Shown piece by piece: positions 25,632 to 35,639 of a DNA stretch of 64,000 bases. The position numbers were made by a program, and so were the translations under genes. The notes beneath the pieces were generated by a model, which saw only the letters and a program-made list of their open reading frames with translations, was not told the DNA's origin and did not search any database. Location of the stretch: assembly GCF_018070075.1 (NCBI RefSeq), contig NZ_JAGPXE010000008.1, positions 124,001 to 188,000 on the forward strand, given 5' to 3'. Source of the DNA: Saccharopolyspora endophytica (GTDB lineage: Bacteria > Actinomycetota > Actinomycetes > Mycobacteriales > Pseudonocardiaceae). The first letter of the stretch is position 1, and every line of letters begins with the position of its first letter.

Positions 25632-25666
25632 TCCCGCCTGCCCGGCATTAGACCAGGCAGGCGGGA
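25632..25666 (-). terminator. Terminator of the arylsulfatase gene
   Basis: 11-bp stem TCCCGCCTGCC / GGCAGGCGGGA around a 13-nt loop, in the 75-nt gap after the sulfatase stop. No T-run. It also lies directly upstream of the LysR start, so attenuation is possible. Confidence 0.55.
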
Positions 25667-25686
25667 CATCGCCAGACCGGTACCGC

Positions 25687-28032
25687 CTACTCGTGCGCGG
25701 TGCGGAACGCCGACGCGGCCTCCACGTCGGCCCACTGGTCATCGTCGAGGTCGACGCGCAGCCGCCGCAGCCCTCCGGTGAAGGCGTTGTCGACCGGCGC
25801 GTAGTCGTCGGTGACCGGGCTGGCCCGGTCCACGCCGATGTCGAAGGTTTCGTCGAAGGCGAAGTAGTACGGGATCGTCGCATCGACCCGGCCCGAGGCG
25901 ACCTCGGTGCCGTCCACGCGCAGCGTCACCGCACCGCCCTTGCCGACACCACCGCCGTCGTAGTCGAACCGCAGGCTGACCTCGTGCTCGCCCGCGGGCA
26001 CCGGCTCCGGAGCGCGGACGTGCTGGACGACCGAGCCGAAGTAGTTGTAGGCGTAGCTGGGCTTGCCGTCGTGGAAGTAGAACGACCAGCCACCGGTGTG
26101 ACCGCCCTGGGCGACCAGCACGCCTTCGGCACCGCTCTCGGGCACGTCGACCATCGCGGTCAGGGTGTGCGAGCGGTTCTTGACGTTCGGCGCGGTCTCC
26201 TCGGTCAGCCGCTTGGCGCCGGCGTGGAAGGTGACCGAACGCCGGTCGCCCATCAGGTCCAGCCGGCCGGCTTCGAGGGGGTTCTCCCGCTCGGTCATCC
26301 GGTCGTCCAGCGGCAGCACGTTGTGCTTGGCGGCCTCCACCAGGAACAGCTGCTGGAGCTCGCGCAGCTTCTCCGGGTGCTGCTCGGCGAGGTCGTGGGA
26401 CTGCGTCCAGTCCACGTTGGTGTTGTAGAGCTCCCACTTGTCGTCGTCGAAGGAGCGGCGGACGCCGTCCTGGACCATCACCCACGGCGTGCCGTGGCGG
26501 GTCACGGCCATCCACCCGTCCTGGTAGATGCCCCTGTTGCCGACCATCTCGAAGTACTGCACGCGGTGCCGGTCGGGCGCGTCGGCGTCGTTGAAGCTGT
26601 AGAGCATGCTGGTGCCCTCGATGGGCTGCTGCGCGACGCCGTTGACCTCGGTCGGGTGCGGCAGGCCCGCCGCCTCCAGGATCGTCGGCACGATGTCGAT
26701 GACGTGGTGGAACTGGTCGCGCAGCCCGCCGCGCTCGGCGATGCCGTCGGGCCAGTGCACGATCATGCCGTCCCGGATGCCGCCCAAGTGCGAGGCGACC
26801 TGCTTGGTCCACTGGTAAGGCGTGTTCATCGCCAGCGCCCAGCCGACCGGGTAGTGCGCGTGCGTGGTCGCGTCGCCCAGCGCGGCGTCGTTGGCGTTGA
26901 TGAACTCGGCGCTGTCGGGGATGCCGCTGGCGAAGCGGTGCTCGTTGAGCGTGCCGCCCAGTCCGCCTTCGGCGGAGGCACCGTTGTCACCGAGGATGTA
27001 GACGAACAGCGTGTTGTCGAGCTCGCCCAGCTCGTCGAGGGCGTCGACGAAGCGTCCGACCTGGTCGTCGGTGTGCTCGGCGAAGCCGGCGTAGAGCTCC
27101 ATCAGCGACGCCGCGGCCCGCTGCTCCTCGGCGGAGAGCTCGTCCCAGTGCGGCACGCCTTCCGACCACGGCGCCAGTTCCGCGTCCTGCGGGACGACGC
27201 CGAGCTCCTTCTGCCGCTCCAGGGTGATCTCGCGCTGGCGGTCCCAGCCGTGGTCGAACTTGCCCCGGTACTTCTCGCGGTATTCGCTCGGCACGTGGTA
27301 GGGCGCGTGGGTGGCACCGAAGGGCAGGTAGGCGAAGAACGGGTTGTCGGGCTTGAGCGAGGTCTGGTCGCGCACCCAGTCGATCGCGTTGTCCACCAGG
27401 TCCTCGGACAGGTGGTAGCCGTCCTCGGGTTTGCGGGTGGGCTCAACGGGTTTCGTGCCGTCGAACAGCACCGGGTACCAGTGGTTCATCTCCGCGCACA
27501 GGAACCCGTAGAACTTCTCGAAGCCCTCACCGGTGGGCCACCGGTCGAACGGCCCGGCGGCGCTGACGTCGCGGGCCGGGGTCTGGTGCCACTTGCCGAA
27601 GGCCGCGGTGTTGTAGCCGTTGCCCTGCAGCATCTGGCCGATCGTGGCGGCGCTGAGCGGGCGGATCCCGCAGTAGCCGGGCGCGGCGCTGGCCATCTCG
27701 GTGGTGACGCCCATGCCGACGGAGTGGTGGTTGCGACCGGTCAGCAGGGCCTGCCGGGTCGGCGAGCAGATCGCGGTGACGTGGAACCGGTTGTAGCGCA
27801 GGCCACCATCGGCCAGGCGCTCGGCGGTGGGCATGTTGCAGGGCCCGCCGAACGCGCTCGGGGCGCCGAAGCCCATGTCGTCGATGAGCACCACGACGAC
27901 GTTGGGCGCGCCCTGCGGCGGGCGCAACGGCTGCCGGGGCTGGAAGGCCGGGCTCTGGTCACGAGCGTCGAGGGATGTGGCGGCGGGGGGCTGAGGGTCG
28001 GGGATCGGTAAGCGTTCGCGGGAGAAGTCCAC
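25687..28032 (-). CDS. Arylsulfatase (type I sulfatase, formylglycine-dependent)
   Basis: 781 residues from GTG 28032, chosen because GGAGG lies 6 nt upstream; the frame runs open further back without a ribosome site. The sulfatase signature CSPTRQALLTGR near residue 110 has the C-x-P-x-R core whose Cys becomes formylglycine. VVVVLIDDMGFG near residue 46 supplies metal-binding Asp residues, and LGDNGASAEGG the later ones. The C-terminal ~200 residues form a beta-rich domain seen in large actinobacterial arylsulfatases (PDG-type, ~780 aa). No signal peptide is visible, so probably cytosolic. No formylglycine-generating enzyme gene is nearby. It hydrolyses sulfate esters and may scavenge sulfur. 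Confidence 0.93.
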   Translation of the reverse strand: MDFSRERLPIPDPQPPAATSLDARDQSPAFQPRQPLRPPQGAPNVVVVLIDDMGFGAPSAFGGPCNMPTAERLADGGLRYNRFHVTAICSPTRQALLTGRNHHSVGMGVTTEMASAAPGYCGIRPLSAATIGQMLQGNGYNTAAFGKWHQTPARDVSAAGPFDRWPTGEGFEKFYGFLCAEMNHWYPVLFDGTKPVEPTRKPEDGYHLSEDLVDNAIDWVRDQTSLKPDNPFFAYLPFGATHAPYHVPSEYREKYRGKFDHGWDRQREITLERQKELGVVPQDAELAPWSEGVPHWDELSAEEQRAAASLMELYAGFAEHTDDQVGRFVDALDELGELDNTLFVYILGDNGASAEGGLGGTLNEHRFASGIPDSAEFINANDAALGDATTHAHYPVGWALAMNTPYQWTKQVASHLGGIRDGMIVHWPDGIAERGGLRDQFHHVIDIVPTILEAAGLPHPTEVNGVAQQPIEGTSMLYSFNDADAPDRHRVQYFEMVGNRGIYQDGWMAVTRHGTPWVMVQDGVRRSFDDDKWELYNTNVDWTQSHDLAEQHPEKLRELQQLFLVEAAKHNVLPLDDRMTERENPLEAGRLDLMGDRRSVTFHAGAKRLTEETAPNVKNRSHTLTAMVDVPESGAEGVLVAQGGHTGGWSFYFHDGKPSYAYNYFGSVVQHVRAPEPVPAGEHEVSLRFDYDGGGVGKGGAVTLRVDGTEVASGRVDATIPYYFAFDETFDIGVDRASPVTDDYAPVDNAFTGGLRRLRVDLDDDQWADVEAASAFRTAHE

Positions 28033-28184
28033 CAGCAACCTCCAGGCAGCGTCGAGCCCGCCACTTTTGGTGGCGCACCAGGGAAAACATCGATGTGCTC
28101 GGCGGAAACCGAAACACCGCAAGACCTTTGCGATCGAATGCTAACCACAGGCCTGAACCGCACAACCCCGATCCACCGGCTGAG

Positions 28185-28204
28185 ATCGTGACCCGAGTCA
28201 CGAT
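28185..28204. promoter_or_regulatory. CRP/FNR-like palindrome upstream of the sulfatase gene
   Basis: Perfect 8-bp arms ATCGTGAC and GTCACGAT separated by CCGA. The inner GTGA-N6-TCAC is the classic CRP-family half-site pair. It lies about 150 nt upstream of the sulfatase start. The regulator and effect are inferred; cAMP-CRP/GlxR-like proteins use this pattern in actinobacteria. Confidence 0.45.
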
Positions 28205-28254
28205 TCACCCGGGTTTCCCCAGATCACCACCAGAGCAGACCAATGCTCGATAAG

Positions 28255-28278
28255 CCCCATAGAGGACTTCTATGCGGG
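28255..28278 (-). terminator. Hairpin after the Uma2 gene
   Basis: CATAGA / TCTATG stem with outer CCC/GGG pairs (one bulged base) and a 5-nt loop, about 50 nt downstream of the Uma2 stop on its strand. Confidence 0.4.
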
Positions 28279-28326
28279 TTCACGAGTTGACCTTCACGAC
28301 GCCCGTTGGCCGACGACGTGGAGCCC

Positions 28327-28908
28327 TCAGCAGAACCGACGGCGGCCGATGAGTTCGGAGGGAACGACTCGGACCGGGAACGGGCTGGCCGCGTCGAAAG
28401 CCTCTGGACCGGTGAACTTGCCCAGGGTTCGGTACTCACCGTCGTCCAGCTCGAACACGGTCAGCCGGGGCTCCAGCGGATCGATGACCCAGTAGCTCGG
28501 GACGCCGAGTCGCTCGTAGAAGGCCTTCTTCGAATTCAGGTCGTGGAGCTTCGTGCTCGGGGACAGGACTTCCACCGCGAGCACGGGCGCCGTCGGCAGG
28601 TACGCCTCCGTGAGGTCCTCATCCCGAGCGACCAGCAAGTCGGGCTGAAGCTCGACCGTGACGGACGGGCGAACCGCGAAAGGGGCGGGCAGCACGTCCA
28701 GCTCGTCCGGGCAGGCTGCATCGAGCAGCGCTCCGAGACGCAGAACCACTTTCTGATGCTTGTACCCAGGCGCGGGCGTCACGAGAAGCGCCCCGTCGAG
28801 AAGCTCGTACCGGTGGCCGTCATCGGGCATCATCTTCAGGTCGTACACCGTGAACGGGCGACCTTGGACGATGCCGTGCGGACCGGTCGTCTCTGCCATG
28901 ACTGACAT
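28327..28908 (-). CDS. Uma2-family (DUF820) putative restriction endonuclease-fold protein
   Basis: 193 residues from ATG 28908, with AGGAGG 5 nt upstream. The PD-(D/E)xK-like core is visible: RYELLDGALLVTPAPGYKHQ near residue 33, VELQPDLLVARDED near residue 85 and VLAVEVLSPSTKLHD near residue 110, giving the Asp and Glu-x-Val parts of the nuclease site. Uma2 proteins are abundant, mobile single genes in actinobacteria and cyanobacteria, with no settled function. It stands alone between the sulfatase and lepA, with no methylase or toxin partner. Confidence 0.88.
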   Translation of the reverse strand: MSVMAETTGPHGIVQGRPFTVYDLKMMPDDGHRYELLDGALLVTPAPGYKHQKVVLRLGALLDAACPDELDVLPAPFAVRPSVTVELQPDLLVARDEDLTEAYLPTAPVLAVEVLSPSTKLHDLNSKKAFYERLGVPSYWVIDPLEPRLTVFELDDGEYRTLGKFTGPEAFDAASPFPVRVVPSELIGRRRFC

Positions 28909-28982
28909 GGTGCCCTCCTTTCCGATCGATGGAAAGTCAACCAGAGGGCACCGACAGTCGGTCACCGGCCTTGCACTGAGCG

Positions 28983-30836
<1,854 letters not shown>

Positions 30837-31076
30837 TCAGGGGTCCTCGGATGTCGGCGGCGTTCCTACGGCTGTCGGCGTTCGTCGGCAGACGTCGGCC
30901 CGGTCTCCCCCGGGCGGATGACGCGCACGGGGTCACCCCATCGTCCCACGCCACGCCCACTACCCGACGCCCAACTCCCGGACGCCCCGCACGAGCCCCG
31001 CTTGCCGGGGCGGCAAGCCCCGCCTTGGGGGAAGCTGCGGGGTGTTCGCTTCATCGGGAGCTCTCACCGGGCCGGC

Positions 31077-31190
31077 ATGTTGAGTCCCGAGGTCGTGGCC
31101 GTGCGGGACTCGAAGGATCGCCACGGGCCGGTGCCGACCTTCAGCGCGGCGGCGTTCCGCGAGTTCCTGGCTGGGCTGAAGCAGCGCTAG
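31077..31190 (+). pseudogene. DUF397-domain remnant
   Basis: An ATG at 31077 opens 37 codons ending FREFLAGLKQR. VAVRDSKDRHGPVPTFSAAAF is a very good match to the C-terminal half of DUF397 proteins, small partners of XRE-family regulators in actinobacteria. The normal N-terminal half (W-R-K-S-S-Y-S-G region) is missing, and there is no XRE gene beside it. The upstream sequence reads open in this frame but is not DUF397-like. Most likely a decayed remnant, though a short functional peptide cannot be excluded. The stop overlaps the convergent VOC gene by 4 nt. Confidence 0.6.
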
Positions 31191-31567
31191 TCGCCGCGGG
31201 TGTCGCGGCGGATGGGGTGGTCGGCGGGGACTTCGACGACGACGATGCGCATGCCGTCGGGATCGGCGATCCAGCCTTCGTGCAGGCCCCAGGGCTTGTG
31301 CTCGGGCTCGGCGAGGACCGTGACGGCCTGCTCGCGGAGCTCGTCGAAAGTGGCTCGGAGGTCCCGGACCTGGAGCCACAGCACCTGATCCGGACTCGGG
31401 CCCTGGTCTCCCTGGCCGGAGACCTCCAGATACCCCTGCCCCAGGAAGAACACCGTGCCACCGGGGAATTCGCGGCAGACCGCCAACCCCAGCACGTCGC
31501 GGTAGAACCGCACGGACCGATCGTGGTCACCGGGCCGGAGGATCATCCGGCTGTTCAAGACCTCCAT
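31187..31567 (-). CDS. VOC/glyoxalase-fold protein
   Basis: 126 residues from ATG 31567 (AAAGGCGGG just upstream). A single vicinal-oxygen-chelate domain made of two beta-alpha-beta-beta-beta units: MILRPGDHDRSVRFYRDVLGL, then VFFLGQGYLEVSG, VRDLRATFDELRE and the closing IADPDGMRIVVVEVP. The family covers glyoxalase I, ring-cleavage dioxygenases and antibiotic-binding proteins; the residues here do not settle which. The 28-bp palindrome about 100 nt upstream may control it. Confidence 0.88.
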   Translation of the reverse strand: MEVLNSRMILRPGDHDRSVRFYRDVLGLAVCREFPGGTVFFLGQGYLEVSGQGDQGPSPDQVLWLQVRDLRATFDELREQAVTVLAEPEHKPWGLHEGWIADPDGMRIVVVEVPADHPIRRDTRGD

Positions 31568-31669
31568 GCCCGCCTTTCTACCGGCAAACACCCCGGAACA
31601 CCGAACACGGCCAGATCAGCACGCTCCACGACCACGACCACGCCTGGACTCGGCACCCGAGGGCGCGGG

Positions 31670-31697
31670 GATTCCAATTTCGCGCGAAATTCGAATC
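31670..31697. promoter_or_regulatory. 28-bp near-perfect palindrome
   Basis: Core AATTTCGCGCGAAATT (31676-31691) is a perfect 16-bp palindrome. It extends to GATTC on the left and GAATC on the right, with a single mismatched pair. There is no loop, so a protein operator is more likely than a terminator. It is AT-rich in a GC-rich context and lies upstream of the VOC gene and just after the GntR gene, both on the minus strand. Confidence 0.55.
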
Positions 31698-31740
31698 GTC
31701 GCCCGATCGAGGAACCCGACGGGGGCTGCGCACCGAAGCG

Positions 31741-32454
31741 TCAGCGGAGGACGGTGATGCTGCGCCTGACCGGGCGTTCGTCGGTGCTGTCGACGAAGAG
31801 TTCGGGCGATTCCGCCCGGATCCTCTCGACGTCCTCGAACACGGCGCGCAGGTGGCCGCGGAGGGCTCCGAGGGCCGCTTCGAGGTCACGCGATTCGAGG
31901 CCGTCGACGATCTCGGTGTGCTGATCGATCAGGGCCGAGACCGGGCTGACCGTGCGCAGCCCGAGGCGGCGGGCGCGGTCGAGGTGGGCCTTGGCCTGCT
32001 CGACCGTGCGCCAGGCGTTGGTGTGACCACCTGCGGTGAGCAGGCGCTGGTGGAAGGCCTCGTCGAGCTCGAAGAACCTGCCCACGTCATCGGCGGCCGC
32101 GCGCTGCTGCCCCAGCAGGTCGCGCAGGGCTTCGACGTCCTCGTCCGTGCGATGCTCGACGGCGTCGGTCAGCGAGGCGCCCTCGACGGCTTCGCGGACG
32201 AACTGGGCGTCGGCGATGCGCTGCGGGTCCACCCGGGCGACGAACGAACCGAGCTTCGGGAAGACCCGGACCAGGTCCTCCTCTGCGAGCAGCAGCAGGC
32301 TCTCGCGCACCGGGGTCCGGGAGACCTCCAGCTCACCGGCCAACTCGTTCTCCGACAGCGGATGTCCCGGCGGCAGCTGCAGGGTGATGATGCGCTGCCG
32401 GATCTCGCGGTGCACCGTCACCCGAGCCGAGGTCTTGCCCGCCGTCGTCGCCAT
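31741..32454 (-). CDS. GntR-family (FCD) transcriptional regulator
   Basis: 237 residues from ATG 32454. N-terminal winged helix (~10-75): VHREIRQRIITLQLPPGHPL, LSENELAGELEVSRTPVRESLLLL. The FCD effector domain follows, with the metal-binding Asp and His in LDEAFHQRLLTAGGH. FCD-GntR proteins commonly sense sugar acids. It is divergent from the MHS transporter and mannonate dehydratase genes, so it is probably the repressor of hexuronate use. Confidence 0.92.
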   Translation of the reverse strand: MATTAGKTSARVTVHREIRQRIITLQLPPGHPLSENELAGELEVSRTPVRESLLLLAEEDLVRVFPKLGSFVARVDPQRIADAQFVREAVEGASLTDAVEHRTDEDVEALRDLLGQQRAAADDVGRFFELDEAFHQRLLTAGGHTNAWRTVEQAKAHLDRARRLGLRTVSPVSALIDQHTEIVDGLESRDLEAALGALRGHLRAVFEDVERIRAESPELFVDSTDERPVRRSITVLR

Positions 32455-32477
32455 GGTCACCACCCTATCGACCACCC

Positions 32478-32525
32478 TTGACTCGTGGCATCCCAGCGCT
32501 TGTATGGTACCGCTGGTATTCATGA
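32478..32525 (+). promoter_or_regulatory. Promoter and GntR operator of the hexuronate genes
   Basis: TTGACT (32478-32483) and TATGGT (32503-32508) form a -35/-10 pair with a 19-nt spacer. The -10 region is embedded in an imperfect inverted repeat, ATGGTACC and GGTATTCAT, similar to the TGGTAT/ATACCA-type sites used by FCD-GntR repressors. The Shine-Dalgarno GAGGAGG of the transporter follows at once. Confidence 0.45.
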
Positions 32526-32539
32526 ACTGAGGAGGGTCA

Positions 32540-33877
32540 ATGCCGACGGACCTCGAACCGCGCGCCGGCGGGACCAGATCGCTGCGCCGCACGGTCGCCG
32601 CCTCGGTGATCGGCACGATCGCCGAGTACTACGACTTCTTCATCTACGGCACCGCATCGGCGCTGGTGTTCAACAAGGTCTTCTTCCCCGAGGTCGACCC
32701 GCTCGTGGGCACCCTCGCCGCGTTCTCCACCTACGCGGTCGGGTTCTTCGCCCGCCCCCTCGGCGGCCTGGTGTGGGGACACGTCGGCGACCGGCTCGGC
32801 CGCAAGAAGACGCTGGTCTACACGCTGCTGCTCACCGGCCTCGGCACCTTCGTGGTCGGCCTGATGCCCACCTACGAGCAGATCGGGTTGTGGGCGGCGA
32901 TCATCCTGGTCCTGGTCCGGCTGCTGCAGGGCTTCGGCGTCGGCGGCGAGCAGGGCGGAGCGCTGCTGCTCACGGCCGAAGCCGCGCCACCGGACAAGCG
33001 CGGCTTCTACGCGAGCTTCGTGCAGATGGGCTCGCCCGCGGCCTACCTGATCCCGACCGTGCTGTTCGCGGTGCTGGAGGCGCAGCTGCCCGAAGAGGCG
33101 TTCCTCTCCTGGGGCTGGCGCATCCCGTTCCTGCTCAGCGCCGTCGTGGTGATCATCGGCCTGTACATCCGGATGCGGGTGCCCGAATCCGAGACCTTCG
33201 AGGCCGTCAAGGAGCAGGAACCGCAGCGCGCGCCGGTGAAGGTGCTGCTGTCGGACCACCGGCGCGAGGTGTTCGGCGGCATGCTGGCGAAGTTCGTCGA
33301 GGCCGCCGTCTTCCCGCTCTACACCGTCTTCCTCGTCTCCTACGCCAAGGCGCACGACGTCGACACCGGGATCGTGCTGGACGCGGTGATCATCGCGATC
33401 GTCGCCGAGCTGATCCTGCTGCCGTTCTGGGGGAAGCTCACCGACCGCATCGGCCGCCGCACCACCTTCATCGGCGCCGCCGTGCTCAACCTGGTGCTGG
33501 TGGTGCCCGCGTTCCTGGCCGTGGAGAGCGGCAACGTCGTGCTGATCACGCTGCTGATGATCGCCGGACTGGCCTTCGGTCACGCCGGGACCTACGCGCC
33601 GCAGGCGTCCTACTTCCCCGAGCTGTTCCCCTCCAGCGCCCGCTACAGCGGCGTGTCGGTGGTGTGGCAGTTCGGCGCGATGATCGCCAGCGGCCCGTTC
33701 ACCGTCGTCGCCTCCGCTCTGCTGGTGCTCGCCGGCGGCGGCTTCACCTGGGTCGCGGTGTACGTGGCTGCGCTGATCGTGCTGAGCCTCATCGGCCTGC
33801 GCTTCCTCCCCGAAACCGCGCCGAACCGCCGTGGCGGCACCGAGTACGCCGACTGGCCCCGCACCGAACAGAACTAG
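32540..33877 (+). CDS. MHS-family MFS transporter (probable sugar-acid/organic acid symporter)
   Basis: 445 residues, ATG 32540 after GAGGAGGGTCA. Twelve hydrophobic segments. The metabolite:H+ symporter signature is visible: TIAEYYDFFIYGTASAL near residue 26, GHVGDRLGRKK between segments 2 and 3, LVRLLQGFGVGGEQGGA near residue 130 and KLTDRIGRRTT in the second half. Located in the inner membrane. Operon position before a mannonate dehydratase suggests import of a hexuronate or related acid. MHS substrates cannot be predicted from sequence. Confidence 0.92.
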   Translation: MPTDLEPRAGGTRSLRRTVAASVIGTIAEYYDFFIYGTASALVFNKVFFPEVDPLVGTLAAFSTYAVGFFARPLGGLVWGHVGDRLGRKKTLVYTLLLTGLGTFVVGLMPTYEQIGLWAAIILVLVRLLQGFGVGGEQGGALLLTAEAAPPDKRGFYASFVQMGSPAAYLIPTVLFAVLEAQLPEEAFLSWGWRIPFLLSAVVVIIGLYIRMRVPESETFEAVKEQEPQRAPVKVLLSDHRREVFGGMLAKFVEAAVFPLYTVFLVSYAKAHDVDTGIVLDAVIIAIVAELILLPFWGKLTDRIGRRTTFIGAAVLNLVLVVPAFLAVESGNVVLITLLMIAGLAFGHAGTYAPQASYFPELFPSSARYSGVSVVWQFGAMIASGPFTVVASALLVLAGGGFTWVAVYVAALIVLSLIGLRFLPETAPNRRGGTEYADWPRTEQN

Positions 33878-33898
33878 CCGATCGCAGAGAGGACCGAG

Positions 33899-35110
33899 TT
33901 GTCCAAGATCGTTGATGCCAAGGTCATCGTCACCGCTCCCGGCCGCAACTACGTGACGCTCAAGCTCACCACCGCCGACGGCGTGGTCGGCTGGGGTGAC
34001 GCCACGCTCAACGGGCGCGAGCTCGCCGTGGCGTCCTACCTGCGCGACCACGTCTGCCCGCTGCTGATCGGCCGCGACTCCCAGCGCATCGAGGACACCT
34101 GGCAGTACCTGTACAAGGGCGCCTACTGGCGGCGCGGCCCGGTGACGATGACCGCGATCGCCGCCGTCGACATCGCGCTGTGGGACATCAAGGGCAAGGT
34201 CGCCGGGCTGCCCGTCTACCAGCTGCTCGGCGGCGCGGCCCGGGACGGCGTGCTGACCTACTGCCACGCCACCGGCGAGGACGTCCCCGCGCTGCTCGAC
34301 GACGTCGCCGCGCACCTTGACCAGGGATTCCTGGCGATCCGGGCGCAGGCGTCGGTGCCCGGCGTGGACAAGGCCTACGGGGTTCCGGCCAAGGGCGAGT
34401 TCTACGAGCCCGCGTCCTCAGCGGTTCCGGAGGAAGGCCACTGGGACACCGAGTCCTACCTGCGGCACGCGCCGCAGGTGCTGGGCGCGGTGCGGGAGCG
34501 GTTCGGCTTCGACTTCCACCTGCTGCACGACGTGCACCACCGGCTCACTCCCATCGAGGCCGGGCGGCTGGGCAAGGACCTCGAAGAGCACCGCATGTTC
34601 TGGATCGAGGACCCGACCCCGGCCGAGGACCAGAGCGCGTTCCGGCTGATCCGGGAGCACACCACGACCCCGATCGCGGTCGGCGAGGTGTTCAACTCGA
34701 TCTGGGACTGCCAGCAGCTGATCACCGAGCGCCTGATCGACTACATCCGCACCTCGGTCTCGCACGCGGGCGGCATCACGCACCTGCGGCGGATCTTCTC
34801 GCTCGCCGAGCTCTACGGCGTGCGCACCGGCTGCCACGGGGCCGGTGACCTGTCGCCGATCTCGCTGTCGGCCGCGCTCAACGTCGACCTGGCCGTGCCG
34901 AACTTCGGCATCCAGGAGTACATGGGCCACACCGAGCAGACCGCGGAGGTGTTCCACTCCGGGTACACCTTCGCCAACGGCTACCTGCACCCCAGCGACG
35001 AACCCGGACTCGGCGTGTGGGTCGACGAGGAGGCCGCCGAGCGCTTCCCCTACGAGCCCCGGTACCTGCCGGTGAACCGCCGCCGCGACGGCTCGATGCA
35101 CGACTGGTGA
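33899..35110 (+). CDS. manD: D-mannonate dehydratase (enolase superfamily, ManD/RspA-like)
   Basis: 403 residues with a TTG start at 33899 (GAGAGGA upstream). Dehydrates D-mannonate to 2-keto-3-deoxygluconate, using Mg2+. Enolase-superfamily layout: capping domain at the N-terminus, then a TIM barrel with metal ligands Asp (LLHDVHH, ~211), Glu (WIEDPTP, ~237) and Glu (VGEVFN, ~263). [13 protein letters not shown] carries the His of the site and is a ManD mark. The N-terminal Y-x-Y loop ([14 protein letters not shown]) is also typical. Some family members have little activity or act on D-gluconate. It follows the transporter by 21 nt. Confidence 0.92.
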   Translation: MSKIVDAKVIVTAPGRNYVTLKLTTADGVVGWGDATLNGRELAVASYLRDHVCPLLIGRDSQRIEDTWQYLYKGAYWRRGPVTMTAIAAVDIALWDIKGKVAGLPVYQLLGGAARDGVLTYCHATGEDVPALLDDVAAHLDQGFLAIRAQASVPGVDKAYGVPAKGEFYEPASSAVPEEGHWDTESYLRHAPQVLGAVRERFGFDFHLLHDVHHRLTPIEAGRLGKDLEEHRMFWIEDPTPAEDQSAFRLIREHTTTPIAVGEVFNSIWDCQQLITERLIDYIRTSVSHAGGITHLRRIFSLAELYGVRTGCHGAGDLSPISLSAALNVDLAVPNFGIQEYMGHTEQTAEVFHSGYTFANGYLHPSDEPGLGVWVDEEAAERFPYEPRYLPVNRRRDGSMHDW

Positions 35111-35114
35111 GATG

Positions 35115-35155
35115 CGAAACGGCCCTCTCCCCGCTGCGGGGAGAGGGCCGTTTCG
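35115..35155. terminator. Strong bidirectional hairpin between manD and rpsT
   Basis: Perfect 19-bp stem CGAAACGGCCCTCTCCCCG with its complement, loop CTG. It starts 4 nt after the manD stop and ends 14 nt before the convergent rpsT stop. No T-run. Confidence 0.8.
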
Positions 35156-35169
35156 TCGACTGAGAAAAC

Positions 35170-35430
35170 TCAGATCTTGTTCACGCGGGCGGCCATCGCC
35201 GACTTCTTGTTGGCGGCCTGGTTCTTGTGGATGACGCCCTTGCTCGCGGCCTTGTCCAGCAGACGACCGGCGGTCTGCTGCAGCTCGGCGGCCTTGTCCT
35301 TCTCGCCGGCGTCAGCGGCCGCGCGGAACTTGCGGATGGCGGACTTCAGCGTGGTCTTCACAGCCTTGTTGCGCTGGCGGTTCGCCTCGTTGGTCTTGAT
35401 CCGCTTCATCTGGGACTTGATGTTGGCCAC
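35170..35430 (-). CDS. rpsT: 30S ribosomal protein S20
   Basis: 86 residues, GTG start at 35430 with GAAGAGG upstream. Primary 16S rRNA-binding protein. [25 protein letters not shown] and the C-terminal [19 protein letters not shown] are unmistakable S20 sequence. Divergent from the TauE-like gene, with about 200 nt between that contains its promoter and leader. Next to holA in mycobacteria too. Confidence 0.98.
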   Translation of the reverse strand: MANIKSQMKRIKTNEANRQRNKAVKTTLKSAIRKFRAAADAGEKDKAAELQQTAGRLLDKAASKGVIHKNQAANKKSAMAARVNKI

Positions 35431-35625
35431 TGGTGCGCCTCTTCCTCGTCAGTCGAATCACGTGCCGCACTCGAATCGGCCCGGCCCGAAGACCGGTTTT
35501 CCTCCACGGCGGAATGCCGTACGACACGGTCGTCCATGCTAACAAGGCTCACCTGCGCGTTCGCCGGGTGGTCCGAGTGCCGCGAGGACGCTCACAACCA
35601 CTCGGAATCCGCTGTGCCCAGGCCA

Positions 35626-35631
35626 TACGGT
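35626..35631 (+). promoter_or_regulatory. -10 box TACGGT of the TSUP gene (leaderless)
   Basis: TACGGT is 8 nt before the GTG at 35640 and no Shine-Dalgarno site is present. Confidence 0.4.
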
Positions 35632-35639
35632 GATGCCTC

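Noticed and set aside
28327-28908. Uma2 gene as part of a transposon
   Set aside because: No transposase, terminal inverted repeats or target-site duplications were seen around it.
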